Numbered from the stretch's first letter, positions 27,197-36,791 are shown. The stretch is DNA of 64,000 bases from Eggerthia catenaformis OT 569 = DSM 20559 (GCF_000340375.1 NZ_KB446648.1:319263-383262); one strand, 5' to 3'. Made by a program: numbers and translations. The notes: generated by a model not told the origin, from the sequence alone.

Positions 27197-27783
27197 GAAA
27201 AATACCATCTCTTTATCATCTGATTCATCAAGTATGCATATGCCCCGGTTGCATTAATAAACTTGAATTTATTCATTATCATGGCAGTTTTGAAGGCATA
27301 CCTATTCATATTATTTATCGTTATAATGACTTTTTTAAGAAATTATTGTTTCAGTATAAAGGACAATATGATTATGCTTTAAAAGATGTCTTTTTACAGT
27401 TGGATTATTCCCGGCTGAAAAGAAAATATAAACATTTCTCTATAGTTATTGCTCCTAGTGATAAAGAAACAAGTAAGATTAGAGGATTTATTCCTAACAA
27501 AGAAATTGTTTCTTTATTTGCTTCTGATATCTTTATGGGACTTTATAAAAATAAGCCACACAAACAAGCCCTATTAGATTTCAAAGAGCGAGGAAGCATC
27601 AAGAATGTTATAGAGATGAAAGGAGGGGAGAATCTTTATCATAAAAAAGTGCTTCTTTTTGATGATGTAATTACTTCAGGAAGCACTTTATCAAAATGCT
27701 TAGAATTAGTAAGAGATAAGCATCCTGAAGAAATTGAAATCTTAATTTTAGCAACAAAAGTGTTTGATAAGATAAATAAGTAA
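27142..27783 (+). CDS. comFC: Competence protein ComFC, phosphoribosyltransferase family
   Basis: The 213-residue product has an N-terminal zinc finger (CLICHKPVRK and CPGC, about 11-40) and a C-terminal phosphoribosyltransferase fold with the PRPP loop VLLFDDVITSGSTLSKC (about 170-186). ComFC is needed for uptake of transforming DNA together with ComFA. The start is GTG at 27142, 8 bases after AAGGAG, inside comFA. The terminator at 27785 follows its stop directly. Confidence 0.9.
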   Translation: MYFNNQISQYCLICHKPVRKIPSLYHLIHQVCICPGCINKLEFIHYHGSFEGIPIHIIYRYNDFFKKLLFQYKGQYDYALKDVFLQLDYSRLKRKYKHFSIVIAPSDKETSKIRGFIPNKEIVSLFASDIFMGLYKNKPHKQALLDFKERGSIKNVIEMKGGENLYHKKVLLFDDVITSGSTLSKCLELVRDKHPEEIEILILATKVFDKINK

Positions 27784-27784
27784 G

Positions 27785-27813
27785 CATAAGAATCTTCCTT
27801 ATGTTTATTTTTT
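27785..27813 (+). terminator. Terminator of comFA-comFC
   Basis: CATAAG-AATCTTC-CTTATG hairpin followed by TTTATTTTTT. Confidence 0.65.
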
Positions 27814-27838
27814 GATAGAAATGTTAGATATATGGTGT

Positions 27839-27866
27839 TTGATTTTAATTGGACTTATGCTATAAT
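27839..27866 (+). promoter_or_regulatory. Sigma-A promoter of secA
   Basis: TTGATT (27839-27844), 16 bases, TATAAT (27861-27866) with a TGC extension, 31 bases before the start. Confidence 0.7.
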
Positions 27867-27897
27867 ACACTTGTTTTATTGCGAGAGGAGAATGTTC

Positions 27898-30540
27898 ATG
27901 CCTAAAAAGAAAGCAGAAATTAAAAAAAGAGTAAAAAAACAAATCGCAAAAGAAGGTTCTGAACATCAGAAACTTAACCTTGATGCTGAAATCGTAGATT
28001 TAGGCGATCATAGGGGTGACGATATTGTTGTTGAAACATTTGATAATGTTATTTCCCAGAAAGAACCGCTTCCTTTTTCTACAAAGCCTCAAAAAGAAAA
28101 AAAAGGATTAGCTAGAGCGGTTAAGGGACTTTTCTCACAAGACAGTTCAATTGTTAGAAAATTAGAAAAACAAGCTCAAGAAGTTTTAGCAATGGAAGAA
28201 GAGGTTGCTAGTTTCAGTGATGAAGAATTGGCTGCACAGACAGATTTCTTTAAAGAAAGATTGGATAAAGGTGAAATTTTAGATGATATATTAGTAGAAG
28301 CATTTGCAGTTGTCAGAGAAGCAGCTTATCGTGTTTTAGGGCTAAAAGCTTTTAAGGTACAGCTGATGGGCGGTATTGCTTTACATCATGGTGATATTGC
28401 AGAAATGAAAACAGGTGAAGGTAAGACTTTGACATCTGTATTCCCTGTATATTTAAATGCCTTAGAAGGTAAAGGTGTTCATGTTGTTACGGTCAATGAC
28501 TATCTGGCAGGACGTGACTGTGAAGAGAATGGTAAAGTATTTAAGTTCTTAGGTTTAACAGTAGGCTTAAATAAGAGAGAGCTAGATGCGAATGATAAGA
28601 GAAAAGCGCATAACTGCGATGTTACTTATACAACAAATGCAGAATTAGGATTTGATTATCTGCGTGATAATATGGTAACAAGTTTTGATGAAAAAGTTTT
28701 AAGACCTTTACATTTTGCTTTAGTCGATGAGGTTGACTCAATTTTGATTGATGAATCTAGAACTCCATTGATTATTAGCGGAGGCAAGAAAAAGACAGCA
28801 GCTATGTATGTTTCAGCTGATGTTTTTGTAAAAGGCTTAAAGAATAAAGAAGATTATGAAGTAGATGTAGAAAGCAAATCTGTAACACTCACAAACGAAG
28901 GTATTGATAAAGCTGAAAAAGCATTTAAAGTAGATAATCTTTTTGATCCAAAGAATACATCTTTAGTTCATTATATTAATCAGGCTTTAAAAGCTAACTA
29001 TACGATGACAAAAGATATTGAATATATGATTGCAACTGATGATGGCAGTCATGATATTAGAAATGCTCAGATTATGATTATTGATCAGTTTACCGGTCGT
29101 GTAATGCCCGGACGTGCTTATAGTGATGGCTTACATCAGGCTATTGAGGCTAAGGAAGGTGTTCCTATTAAGGAAGAAACTGTCACTCTAGCTACTATTA
29201 CTTATCAGAATTTCTTTAGATTGTTTGATAAGCTTGCCGGTATGACCGGTACTGCCAAGACTGAAGAAGAAGAATTCCGTCTTATTTATAATATGAGAAC
29301 GGTTGTTATTCCAACAAATAAACCTATTATTCGTGATGACAAGCCGGATCATATTTATTCAACTAAAAAAGCTAAATACAATGCTATTATTGATGAGGTG
29401 GAAAGAAGACATGCTTATGGGCAGCCTATTCTTTTAGGTACTGTTGCAGTTGAAACTTCTGAATTATTAAGCAGAATGCTGAATGAACATGGGATTAAGC
29501 ATAATGTCTTAAATGCCAAGAATCATGCTAAAGAAGCACAGATTATTGCGAATGCCGGTGTTAAAGGTGCTGTTACGATTGCTACCAATATGGCTGGTCG
29601 AGGTACCGATATTAAGCTTGGTGAAGGTGTTCCTGAAATTGGCGGATTAATGGTTATTGGTTCTGAAAGACATGAATCAAGACGTATTGATAATCAGTTA
29701 AGGGGTCGTTCCGGACGTCAGGGAGATCCCGGATGTTCTATGTTCTTTGTTTCTTTTGAAGATGAATTGATGCAGAGATTTGCAAATGAAAAAGTACAGG
29801 CTTTCACCAGTGCCTTCTTAGAGGATGAAGCGATTGAATCAAAAATGGTTTCCCGTTCTATTGAATCAGCTCAGAAGAGAGTGGAAGGACAGAATTTTGA
29901 TACACGTAAACAGCTTCTTGAATATGATGATGTAATGAGACAGCAGCGTGAAATCATGTATAAAGAACGTGATGATATTATGCTGTCAGATGATTTATCT
30001 GATATTGTTAAAGGGATGTTTAAAACAGCTATTGAATTAGATGTTGCCAGATTTACTAAGAATGATGGCAAAAAGCCTGAAGTTGATATTGATAAGCTGA
30101 CAGAATATGTTGCTAAGAATTATATGTTATTAAGCGAGATTGAAACAATTCATAAAGAAGTGGCTGTTCATAATCCGGAAAAAGTCACGAGCTCATTAGC
30201 TGAAATTGTAGCTTTACAGTATGAAAATAGATTTAATAAGGATCTTCCTCATGAAGTCAGATTAGATTATGAAAGAAGAGTTCTGTTAGGCGTTATTGAT
30301 CATAGCTGGATTAATCATATTGACGCTATGTCAAAATTAAGAAATGGCATTTACTTAAGAGCTTATGCTCAAAGAGATCCATTACAAGAATATACTGAAG
30401 AAGGTTTCTATATGTTTGAAGAGATGACTAAATCTATTTCTCAGGATATCTCTAAGACAATCATTCATATGGGTATTAGACCTGGCAGTGAAGCAGAAAT
30501 GAATATTCCACGTATTAAAGTAGAGTTGGAATTTAAGTGA
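27898..30540 (+). CDS. secA: Preprotein translocase ATPase SecA with N-terminal extension
   Basis: SecA drives secreted proteins through SecYEG. The DEAD motor is complete: MKTGEGKT (170-177), DEVDSILIDE, TGTAKTE, AGRGTDI, and the GRSGRQGDPG end of the second nucleotide domain, followed by the IRA2 and wing regions. The protein is 880 residues. Compared with Bacillus SecA, the Walker motif is displaced by about 69 residues, because the chain begins with an extra basic and then acidic stretch (MPKKKAEIKKRVKKQIAKEG, then LDAEIVDLGDHRG). The C-terminal zinc finger is absent (ends VELEFK). AGGAG with 7-base spacing supports the start at 27898. Its stop overlaps prfB. Confidence 0.96.
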   Translation: MPKKKAEIKKRVKKQIAKEGSEHQKLNLDAEIVDLGDHRGDDIVVETFDNVISQKEPLPFSTKPQKEKKGLARAVKGLFSQDSSIVRKLEKQAQEVLAMEEEVASFSDEELAAQTDFFKERLDKGEILDDILVEAFAVVREAAYRVLGLKAFKVQLMGGIALHHGDIAEMKTGEGKTLTSVFPVYLNALEGKGVHVVTVNDYLAGRDCEENGKVFKFLGLTVGLNKRELDANDKRKAHNCDVTYTTNAELGFDYLRDNMVTSFDEKVLRPLHFALVDEVDSILIDESRTPLIISGGKKKTAAMYVSADVFVKGLKNKEDYEVDVESKSVTLTNEGIDKAEKAFKVDNLFDPKNTSLVHYINQALKANYTMTKDIEYMIATDDGSHDIRNAQIMIIDQFTGRVMPGRAYSDGLHQAIEAKEGVPIKEETVTLATITYQNFFRLFDKLAGMTGTAKTEEEEFRLIYNMRTVVIPTNKPIIRDDKPDHIYSTKKAKYNAIIDEVERRHAYGQPILLGTVAVETSELLSRMLNEHGIKHNVLNAKNHAKEAQIIANAGVKGAVTIATNMAGRGTDIKLGEGVPEIGGLMVIGSERHESRRIDNQLRGRSGRQGDPGCSMFFVSFEDELMQRFANEKVQAFTSAFLEDEAIESKMVSRSIESAQKRVEGQNFDTRKQLLEYDDVMRQQREIMYKERDDIMLSDDLSDIVKGMFKTAIELDVARFTKNDGKKPEVDIDKLTEYVAKNYMLLSEIETIHKEVAVHNPEKVTSSLAEIVALQYENRFNKDLPHEVRLDYERRVLLGVIDHSWINHIDAMSKLRNGIYLRAYAQRDPLQEYTEEGFYMFEEMTKSISQDISKTIIHMGIRPGSEAEMNIPRIKVELEFK

Positions 30541-31655
30541 TGGAATTATATGAAATAAAAAGCGGGCTTGAAAAAGCTCGCTTATTATTAGATGAGTTAT
30601 TCATTTCTGCCAATATAGATGTATTAAATAGAGAAATAGAAGGTTTAACTGTTAAAACAGAAGAGTCGGACTTCTGGAATAATCATAGCCGTGCCGCTAA
30701 GATATATAATCAGCTTACCGACATGAAAAAAATTACAACTGATTATAAAAGTCTAAAGAATAGCTATGATGAATTAGAAGAAGTATATATATATGTAAAG
30801 GAAACAGAAGATAAAGAGTTTCAGCAGACATTAGAAGAAGATTATCTGATCTTTATAAAAGCACTATCAGAATTCGAGAAGACATTATTATTTGATGAAG
30901 AATATGATCATAATAATGCTTTATTAGATATTCATCCCGGAGCCGGAGGAACCGAGTCACAAGACTGGGCCAGTATGCTGATGAGGATGTATATAAGATA
31001 TGGAGAGAAAAAGAACTGGAAAGTTGAAGTTGTAGATTATCTTGATGGAGAAGAAGCAGGTCTTAAATCTGTAACCCTGCGTTTTACCGGATACAATGCT
31101 TATGGTCTATTAAAAAGTGAGAAAGGTGTTCATCGCTTAGTCCGTATTTCTCCTTTTGATTCATCAAAAAGAAGACATACATCATTTGCTTCTGTTGATG
31201 TTATGCCGGAAATTGATGATGATTTGGAAGTTAGAATTGATCCTAACGAATTAAGGATTGATACATTTAGAGCCAGTGGAGCAGGAGGACAGCATATTAA
31301 TAAAACGGATTCTGCTGTTCGTATTACTCATCTTCCTACAAATACAGTTGTCAGCTGTCAGTCACAAAGAAGTCAGATACAGAATAAAGAAGAAGCTATG
31401 CGAATGTTAAAAAGCAGATTATATCTGCAGATGGTTCAGGAGCATGCTCAGACTTTAAGTGATATTCAGGGAGAAAAGAAAGCTATTGAATGGGGCAGCC
31501 AGATACGTTCATATGTCTTACATCCTTATTCTTTAGTTAAAGATAATCGCTCTAATTATGAATCATCTCAGCCTAAAGATATTTTAGATGGTGATCTGGA
31601 TGATATGATTTATGCTTATTTAAAATCTTATGTAAAGGAGAAAAATGATGCCTAA
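30540..31655 (+). CDS. prfB: Peptide chain release factor 2 without frameshift site
   Basis: RF2 recognises UGA and UAA and hydrolyses peptidyl-tRNA. The GGQ motif (SGAGGQHINKTDSAVRITH) and the codon-recognition SPF in RISPFDSSKRRHTSF are both present. The reading frame of 371 codons is continuous from the ATG at 30540, whereas most bacterial prfB genes carry an in-frame UGA near codon 25 bypassed by +1 frameshifting. Here no such stop exists between MELYEIKSGLEKARL and the following DELFISANIDVLN. ATG overlaps the secA TGA (TGATG), so translation is coupled. Confidence 0.96.
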   Translation: MELYEIKSGLEKARLLLDELFISANIDVLNREIEGLTVKTEESDFWNNHSRAAKIYNQLTDMKKITTDYKSLKNSYDELEEVYIYVKETEDKEFQQTLEEDYLIFIKALSEFEKTLLFDEEYDHNNALLDIHPGAGGTESQDWASMLMRMYIRYGEKKNWKVEVVDYLDGEEAGLKSVTLRFTGYNAYGLLKSEKGVHRLVRISPFDSSKRRHTSFASVDVMPEIDDDLEVRIDPNELRIDTFRASGAGGQHINKTDSAVRITHLPTNTVVSCQSQRSQIQNKEEAMRMLKSRLYLQMVQEHAQTLSDIQGEKKAIEWGSQIRSYVLHPYSLVKDNRSNYESSQPKDILDGDLDDMIYAYLKSYVKEKNDA

Positions 31656-32526
31656 TTATATTAAAAATTCAAAAGCATCTAAGCTTCTGATTCATAGTAT
31701 TCTAGTTATTATAGGTAATATCTGTCTGGCTGCCGGTATTTCCTGTTTTGCGGTGCCGGCCCATATTATTTTAGGAGGAGCTTCCGGTCTTACTTTAGTA
31801 ATGCAAAAGTTTATTCCTATTTCTCTTTCGCAGGGAGTCCTTGTGATTAATATTATTGCATTAGTTGTTGCTTTTTTCTTTCTAGGTAAGAGTTTTGTTT
31901 TAGGAACTTTAGTATCTACATTTGCTTTTCCATTCTTTCTGGAATTCTTTGAAAGAAATACAGTTTTATCACATCTCACAAATGATGTTTTATTAGCAGC
32001 TATCTATTCTGCTTTATTATGTGGATTGGGACTGGGTATTATTTTTAGAGTAGGATATTCTACAGGCGGTCTGGATATTCCACCTATTATTATTTCAAAA
32101 TATACAGGTTTTCCTGTAGGAACATTAATCAATGTTTTAGATGTTTTAATTTTACTTGGACAAATACCATTTTCTAATATTGAAAATATACTCTATGGTA
32201 TTATTCAAGTCTTAATATGTGGTTATATCATTAATCAGATTACTATTTTTGGTGAAAATAATATTCAGGTTATTGTTATTAGCGAATATTATCAGGAAAT
32301 TAAAGATATGATCTTTAATAATATAGATCGGGGATGTACTCTTTTAAATATTACAACAGGTTATATGAAAAAGGATGGTAAGGCAGTTATGGTTGTCTTA
32401 TCCAGACGTGAGTATGCATTATTAACTGAAAATATTCAAGAAATAGATCCCAATGCTTTTATTATTGCGAGTGAAGTTCATAGTGTGAAAGGAAGAGGGT
32501 TTACTTTACCAAGTATAGACTTGTGA
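31648..32526 (+). CDS. YitT family membrane protein
   Basis: This protein of about 292 residues has five to six membrane helices (around 15-185) and a C-terminal DUF2179 domain with the signature DRGCTLLNITTGYMKKDGKAVMVVLSRREY. YitT proteins are widespread and of unknown function; a role in transport is only suspected. Two ATG codons (31645 and 31648) follow AAAGGAG; 31648 has the better spacing. It overlaps the end of prfB. The position next to secA-prfB and ftsEX parallels yvjA of Bacillus subtilis. Confidence 0.87.
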   Translation: MPNYIKNSKASKLLIHSILVIIGNICLAAGISCFAVPAHIILGGASGLTLVMQKFIPISLSQGVLVINIIALVVAFFFLGKSFVLGTLVSTFAFPFFLEFFERNTVLSHLTNDVLLAAIYSALLCGLGLGIIFRVGYSTGGLDIPPIIISKYTGFPVGTLINVLDVLILLGQIPFSNIENILYGIIQVLICGYIINQITIFGENNIQVIVISEYYQEIKDMIFNNIDRGCTLLNITTGYMKKDGKAVMVVLSRREYALLTENIQEIDPNAFIIASEVHSVKGRGFTLPSIDL

Positions 32527-32569
32527 TTTTTAAAATGATAAAAAATAAAGACATCAATTATTATTATGT

Positions 32570-32575
32570 TATAAT
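32570..32575 (+). promoter_or_regulatory. -10 box upstream of ftsE
   Basis: TATAAT preceded by AAGACA-like -35 at about 16 bases; 20 bases before the start codon. Confidence 0.4.
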
Positions 32576-32595
32576 AAGGAAAGGAGAGTGGTATA

Positions 32596-33279
32596 ATGAT
32601 AAAATTAGAAAGCGTAACAAAAGTCTATAAGACTGGTGTAAGAGCTGTTAATAATATGAACCTAACAATTGGTCCGAGTGAATTTGTTTATTGTATTGGA
32701 CCTACCGGAGCAGGGAAATCAACATTTATTAAATTACTTTATCGAGAAGAAAAACCGACAACAGGAAAAGTAATTGTTGATGGACAAGATGTGAGTAAAA
32801 TAAAAAACTCTAAAGTTCCTTATTTTAGAAGAAAGATAGGTGTTGTCTTTCAGAATTATAGATTGCTCCCTAAAAAGACAGTCTTTGAGAATATAGCTTT
32901 TGCTTTAGAAGTAACTGATACACCAAAATCAAAAATCAGAGTCAGAGTCAGAAATGTATTGAGCTTGGTAGGATTAGAAGATAAAGCGAATGCATTCCCT
33001 CATGAGCTTTCTGGCGGACAGCAGCAGCGTGTTGCGATTGCCAGAGCAATTGTGAATAGTCCTAAAGTGCTTATTGCTGATGAACCAACAGGGAATTTGG
33101 ATCCGGATACATCAAAAGGGATTATTGAACTGCTGGAAACAATCAATGAAGTTAATAAGACAACAATCATTGTGGTTACACATGATAAAGAAATTGTACA
33201 GAGATATAAGAAAAGAACGATTCTGATTGAAGATGGATGTATTAAAACAGATACAAGCTTAGGAGGATATTTATCATGA
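32596..33279 (+). CDS. ftsE: Cell division ATP-binding protein FtsE
   Basis: A 227-residue ABC ATPase with Walker A GPTGAGKST (about 35-43), signature LSGGQQQRVAIARA, Walker B VLIADEPTGNLDPDT and the FtsE-specific FQNYRLLPKKTVFENIAFAL. With FtsX it controls peptidoglycan hydrolases at the septum. Its last four bases overlap ftsX (ATGA). GGAGAG precedes the start. Confidence 0.95.
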   Translation: MIKLESVTKVYKTGVRAVNNMNLTIGPSEFVYCIGPTGAGKSTFIKLLYREEKPTTGKVIVDGQDVSKIKNSKVPYFRRKIGVVFQNYRLLPKKTVFENIAFALEVTDTPKSKIRVRVRNVLSLVGLEDKANAFPHELSGGQQQRVAIARAIVNSPKVLIADEPTGNLDPDTSKGIIELLETINEVNKTTIIVVTHDKEIVQRYKKRTILIEDGCIKTDTSLGGYLS

Positions 33280-34184
33280 ACTTTCTAAGAGGAATAAGAA
33301 ATTTACCTAGACACGCAAAAACCGCAATGGTCTCAATCTGGAGAAATGGCGTTATGTCTTTCTCGTCTATTGTTGCAGTTACTATTACGTTGCTGCTGAT
33401 TGCTATTGTTGGTTCAATTGCCGTTAATGTCAATGAGATTACTGTCAATATTGAAAAGAGTCTTAATATTTATGTTAAAGTAGAACGTGAGGCTACTGAT
33501 GAACAAAGTAAAGCGATTGGTGAACAATTAAAAAAGATACCAAATATTAAAAAAATAACTTATTCATCAAAACAGAGTGAATTAGAAAAATTAATTCAGT
33601 CACAGCAAAAAGAAAATAAGAAGCTATTTGAGAATTATCGTAAAGATAATCCATTAGGAGATGCTTATGTGGTTGAAGTCACTGATGCTAAGAAACTGGA
33701 AAAAGCAGCTTCTCAGATAGAAAAGATAGAACATGTTAAAGAAGTGACATATGGTGGAGGATCAACAAGTAAATTAGTTAAAATATTAGAAGGTATACGG
33801 AATGGAGGAGCAGTCTTTGTAGTAGCTTTAATTGCATTAGTATTATTTATGATTGCAAATACTATTAAAATGGCTATTACTGCCAGATCAACAGAAATTG
33901 CGATTATGAGAATGGTAGGGGCATCAAACTGGTATATACGTATTCCATTTATGTTAGAAGGTGCGTTCATTGGTCTGCTTGGATCTATTCTTCCTATTAT
34001 AGTTCTTTATTATGGATATACATTTACTTATTCAAAATTAACAGCTGTGGTAGGATCAGGATTATTAGCTTTTAGAGAACCTTTCCCATTAATATGGCAG
34101 TTAAGTGGTATGCTTTTATTACTTGGCGGTTTAGTAGGACTGATAGGTTCGTTCTTCTCAGTAAGAAAGTTCCTGAATTTTTAA
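33276..34184 (+). CDS. ftsX: Cell division protein FtsX
   Basis: The 302-residue permease has one helix near residues 25-50, a large extracellular domain (about 55-170, KVEREATDEQSKAIGEQL on) and three C-terminal helices (about 185-300) with TEIAIMRMVGASNWYIRIPFM, the conserved FtsX/MacB-type turn. The extracellular domain normally engages a peptidoglycan hydrolase adaptor (PcsB or EnvC-like). Start by overlap with ftsE. Confidence 0.95.
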   Translation: MNFLRGIRNLPRHAKTAMVSIWRNGVMSFSSIVAVTITLLLIAIVGSIAVNVNEITVNIEKSLNIYVKVEREATDEQSKAIGEQLKKIPNIKKITYSSKQSELEKLIQSQQKENKKLFENYRKDNPLGDAYVVEVTDAKKLEKAASQIEKIEHVKEVTYGGGSTSKLVKILEGIRNGGAVFVVALIALVLFMIANTIKMAITARSTEIAIMRMVGASNWYIRIPFMLEGAFIGLLGSILPIIVLYYGYTFTYSKLTAVVGSGLLAFREPFPLIWQLSGMLLLLGGLVGLIGSFFSVRKFLNF

Positions 34185-34188
34185 GTCT

Positions 34189-34761
34189 ATGTTTTCAAAA
34201 AAAGAAATCTTTAGCATACCAAATCTGATTAGTTATATCCGATTATTATTGATACCGGTATTTGCTTATGTTTATTTGGTGATAGAAACAGGAAGCACAC
34301 ATTATTTTACTGTATTATTGCTGATTGCCTGTTCGCTGACTGATTATTTAGATGGACGTATTGCTAGAAAATACCAGATGGTTACTCAGTTAGGTAAGCT
34401 GATTGATCCTGTTGCTGATAAGCTTTATCAGCTTATATTAGCTATTATTCTGTCTTTTAATTATCAGTATATGAAAGTTGTATGTATCTTAATTATTGCT
34501 GAAAATAGTATTTTATTCTTTTATGGCGGATATATTTATTTAAAATATCATATGTTTATTAATGGAGCCAAATTACCGGGAAAGATTGCAACAGCTGTAT
34601 TCTTTGTGTTTACAATTATTCTTACTTTATGGGATTTATCTTCATCTGTCATTTCACTTATTATGATTATTGTTATGGCTATGACATTATTGAATGCTCT
34701 GATCTTCTATACTCTAGATTTACATAAGATGCATAAACAGGGGCTTAAAGCATATGAGTAG
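34189..34761 (+). CDS. CDP-alcohol phosphatidyltransferase (PgsA-like)
   Basis: The 190-residue membrane enzyme shows the family motif D-x2-D-G-x2-A-R-x8-G-x3-D-x3-D in DYLDGRIARKYQMVTQLGKLIDPVADK (about 47-73), with six hydrophobic segments. It transfers a phospho-alcohol to CDP-diacylglycerol; phosphatidylglycerophosphate synthase (pgsA) is the best guess, but the sequence alone cannot exclude another alcohol. It follows ftsX after 4 bases and overlaps the next gene by 8. Confidence 0.8.
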   Translation: MFSKKEIFSIPNLISYIRLLLIPVFAYVYLVIETGSTHYFTVLLLIACSLTDYLDGRIARKYQMVTQLGKLIDPVADKLYQLILAIILSFNYQYMKVVCILIIAENSILFFYGGYIYLKYHMFINGAKLPGKIATAVFFVFTIILTLWDLSSSVISLIMIIVMAMTLLNALIFYTLDLHKMHKQGLKAYE

Positions 34762-35149
34762 AGATATGAAAGAATACTGTTATGTTGAAGCCTTAAAAGA
34801 AACGAAGACAAACATTGAAATGATTATTAATCATCTGTATCATCTTGATGATAATAATGATGTAATCAGTGAAAAAATAGTAAAGAAAGATCGTATAAAA
34901 ACAGTGCTTAATTTAGAATTAGGATTAGCCGGCTATTGTGTACTGTTAAGGAAAATGCATGAGAATCAGTTTATTAGTTATAATTCAAAGACGAGAGATG
35001 ATATTAATTCAATTATTCATTCTAATCGCTTTGAATATACCGATAAAGAAGTTATTGTCTATTCACAAAGAGGAAGAGAAGAAATACATTTAGATCAGCT
35101 CTTATCTTTTGGACAGTCTATTATTAATAGTTATGAAGATACTTTTTAA
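34754..35149 (+). CDS. Hypothetical protein at the end of the ftsEX cluster
   Basis: I do not recognise the 131-residue product. It appears soluble and helical in the first two thirds (ALKETKTNIEMIINHLYHL, TVLNLELGLAGYCVLLRKM) with a C-terminal beta/helix end (VIVYSQRGREEIHL). No signal peptide or membrane span. It overlaps the PgsA-like gene by 8 bases, so it belongs to that operon, and a terminator follows at once. Confidence 0.7.
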   Translation: MSRDMKEYCYVEALKETKTNIEMIINHLYHLDDNNDVISEKIVKKDRIKTVLNLELGLAGYCVLLRKMHENQFISYNSKTRDDINSIIHSNRFEYTDKEVIVYSQRGREEIHLDQLLSFGQSIINSYEDTF

Positions 35150-35163
35150 AGAGTATCTTTTTC
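35136..35163 (+). terminator. Terminator of the secA-to-34754 cluster
   Basis: AAGATACT / AGTATCTT stem around the last stop codon followed by TTTTTC. Confidence 0.65.
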
Positions 35164-35182
35164 TTTAGTTTTTTAGATATTA

Positions 35183-35211
35183 TTGAATTATGAAAACAAT
35201 AATGATATTAT
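35183..35211 (+). promoter_or_regulatory. Sigma-A promoter of gpmI
   Basis: TTGAAT (35183-35188), 17 bases, TATTAT (35206-35211), 28 bases before the start. Confidence 0.65.
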
Positions 35212-35238
35212 TTTCATGTATGAGAGGTGGAAAGAATA

Positions 35239-36786
35239 ATGAAGAAAAGACCTATAGTTTTATGTATACTGGATGGGTATGGATTAACATCTAGAGTGGA
35301 AGGAAATGCTGTTAAATTGGCAAATACGCCTAACTTAGATGATTTAATGTCTATTTATCCAACAACAGTTATTAATGCATCAGGAGAGCCGGTAGGACTT
35401 CCTGATGGACAGATGGGCAATTCTGAAGTAGGACATATGAATATTGGGGCCGGACGAGTTGTTTATCAGTCACTGACTTTGATTAATAAAGCAGTTAAAG
35501 AAGGTACTTTTGTTAAGAATGAAAAATTCTTATCAGCAATCAATCATGTGAAAGAAAATAATTCAAAGCTTCATATTTGGGGATTATTATCTAATGGAGG
35601 GGTACACTCATCTAATGAACATATCTATGCTTTATTAAGATTGGCAAAAGAGCAGGGATTAGAAAAAGTTTATGTTCATGCATTCTTAGATGGACGTGAT
35701 GTTGCTCCTGATAGCGGTGTTGATTTTATTAAGGATCTATCAGCACAAATGGATAAAATAGGAGTAGGTGAGATTGCCAGTATATCCGGAAGATATTATG
35801 CAATGGATAGAGATAAAAGATTTGATCGTGTAGCTTTAGCTTATGATGTTATGACACAAAAGAAAGGTGAAACATTCACTGATCCGGTTCAATATATAAG
35901 AGATTCTTATGCCAATAAAGTCTATGATGAATTTGTGATCCCGGGATCAAATCGGAATACTGATGGTACAATTGAAGATAATGATGCCATTATCTTTGCT
36001 AATTTTAGACCGGATAGAGCAATCCAAATGGCAACTATTATGACCAATCCTGATTTCTATAGTGATAAGGGATATGTACCGGAAGTTAGAAGAAATAATA
36101 TTCAATTTGTATGCATGATGAAATATGCTGATTCAGTAAAAGGTGATATCGCATTCAGTGCGATGAAGCTCGATAATACATTTGGTGATTATATTTCTGC
36201 TAAAGGATTAAAGCAACTAAGAATTGCGGAGACAGAAAAATATGCTCATGTCACATTTTTCTTTGATGGCGGGATAGATAAAGAAATTGAAGGAGCAAAG
36301 AGAGATCTTATTAATTCTCCAAAAGTGGCTACTTATGACTTACAGCCTGAAATGTCTGCTTATGAAGTAAAAGATAAGCTTATTGAAGAGTTAGATAAAG
36401 ATGAATTTGATGTTGTTATTGTAAACTTCGCTAACTGTGATATGGTTGGTCATACAGGTATTATTCCGGCTGCTATCAAAGCTGTTTCTGTAGTGGATGA
36501 ATGTGTAGGAGAAGTTTATGAAAAAGTTTCTTCATTGGGCGGAACAATGTTGATTACAGCTGATCATGGTAATGCTGAAAGACTTTTAGATGAAGAAGGT
36601 AATCCATTTACAGCCCACACCACAAATGTTGTTCCTTTAATCCTAACAAACACTCATCTTGCTTTAAAAGATGGTGGCAAATTAGGAGATTTAGCACCTA
36701 CAATGCTAGATTTATTGGGACTACCTATTCCTAATGAAATGGATGGCGAAAGCTTAATCTTAAATAATGAAACTTGTTTAGTATAA
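35239..36786 (+). CDS. gpmI: 2,3-bisphosphoglycerate-independent phosphoglycerate mutase
   Basis: The 515-residue manganese enzyme interconverts 3- and 2-phosphoglycerate. The N-terminal metal motif ILDGYGL, the phosphorylated Ser62 in GQMGNSEVGHM, the HAFLDGRDVAP loop and the C-terminal ITADHGNAE and TAHTTNVVP metal ligands are seen. The start at 35239 has GAGAGGTGG upstream; an earlier GTG overlaps that site. Own promoter and terminator make it a single-gene unit, whereas pgk and tpiA are in a separate operon at 48975. Confidence 0.95.
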   Translation: MKKRPIVLCILDGYGLTSRVEGNAVKLANTPNLDDLMSIYPTTVINASGEPVGLPDGQMGNSEVGHMNIGAGRVVYQSLTLINKAVKEGTFVKNEKFLSAINHVKENNSKLHIWGLLSNGGVHSSNEHIYALLRLAKEQGLEKVYVHAFLDGRDVAPDSGVDFIKDLSAQMDKIGVGEIASISGRYYAMDRDKRFDRVALAYDVMTQKKGETFTDPVQYIRDSYANKVYDEFVIPGSNRNTDGTIEDNDAIIFANFRPDRAIQMATIMTNPDFYSDKGYVPEVRRNNIQFVCMMKYADSVKGDIAFSAMKLDNTFGDYISAKGLKQLRIAETEKYAHVTFFFDGGIDKEIEGAKRDLINSPKVATYDLQPEMSAYEVKDKLIEELDKDEFDVVIVNFANCDMVGHTGIIPAAIKAVSVVDECVGEVYEKVSSLGGTMLITADHGNAERLLDEEGNPFTAHTTNVVPLILTNTHLALKDGGKLGDLAPTMLDLLGLPIPNEMDGESLILNNETCLV

Positions 36787-36791
36787 GAAAT

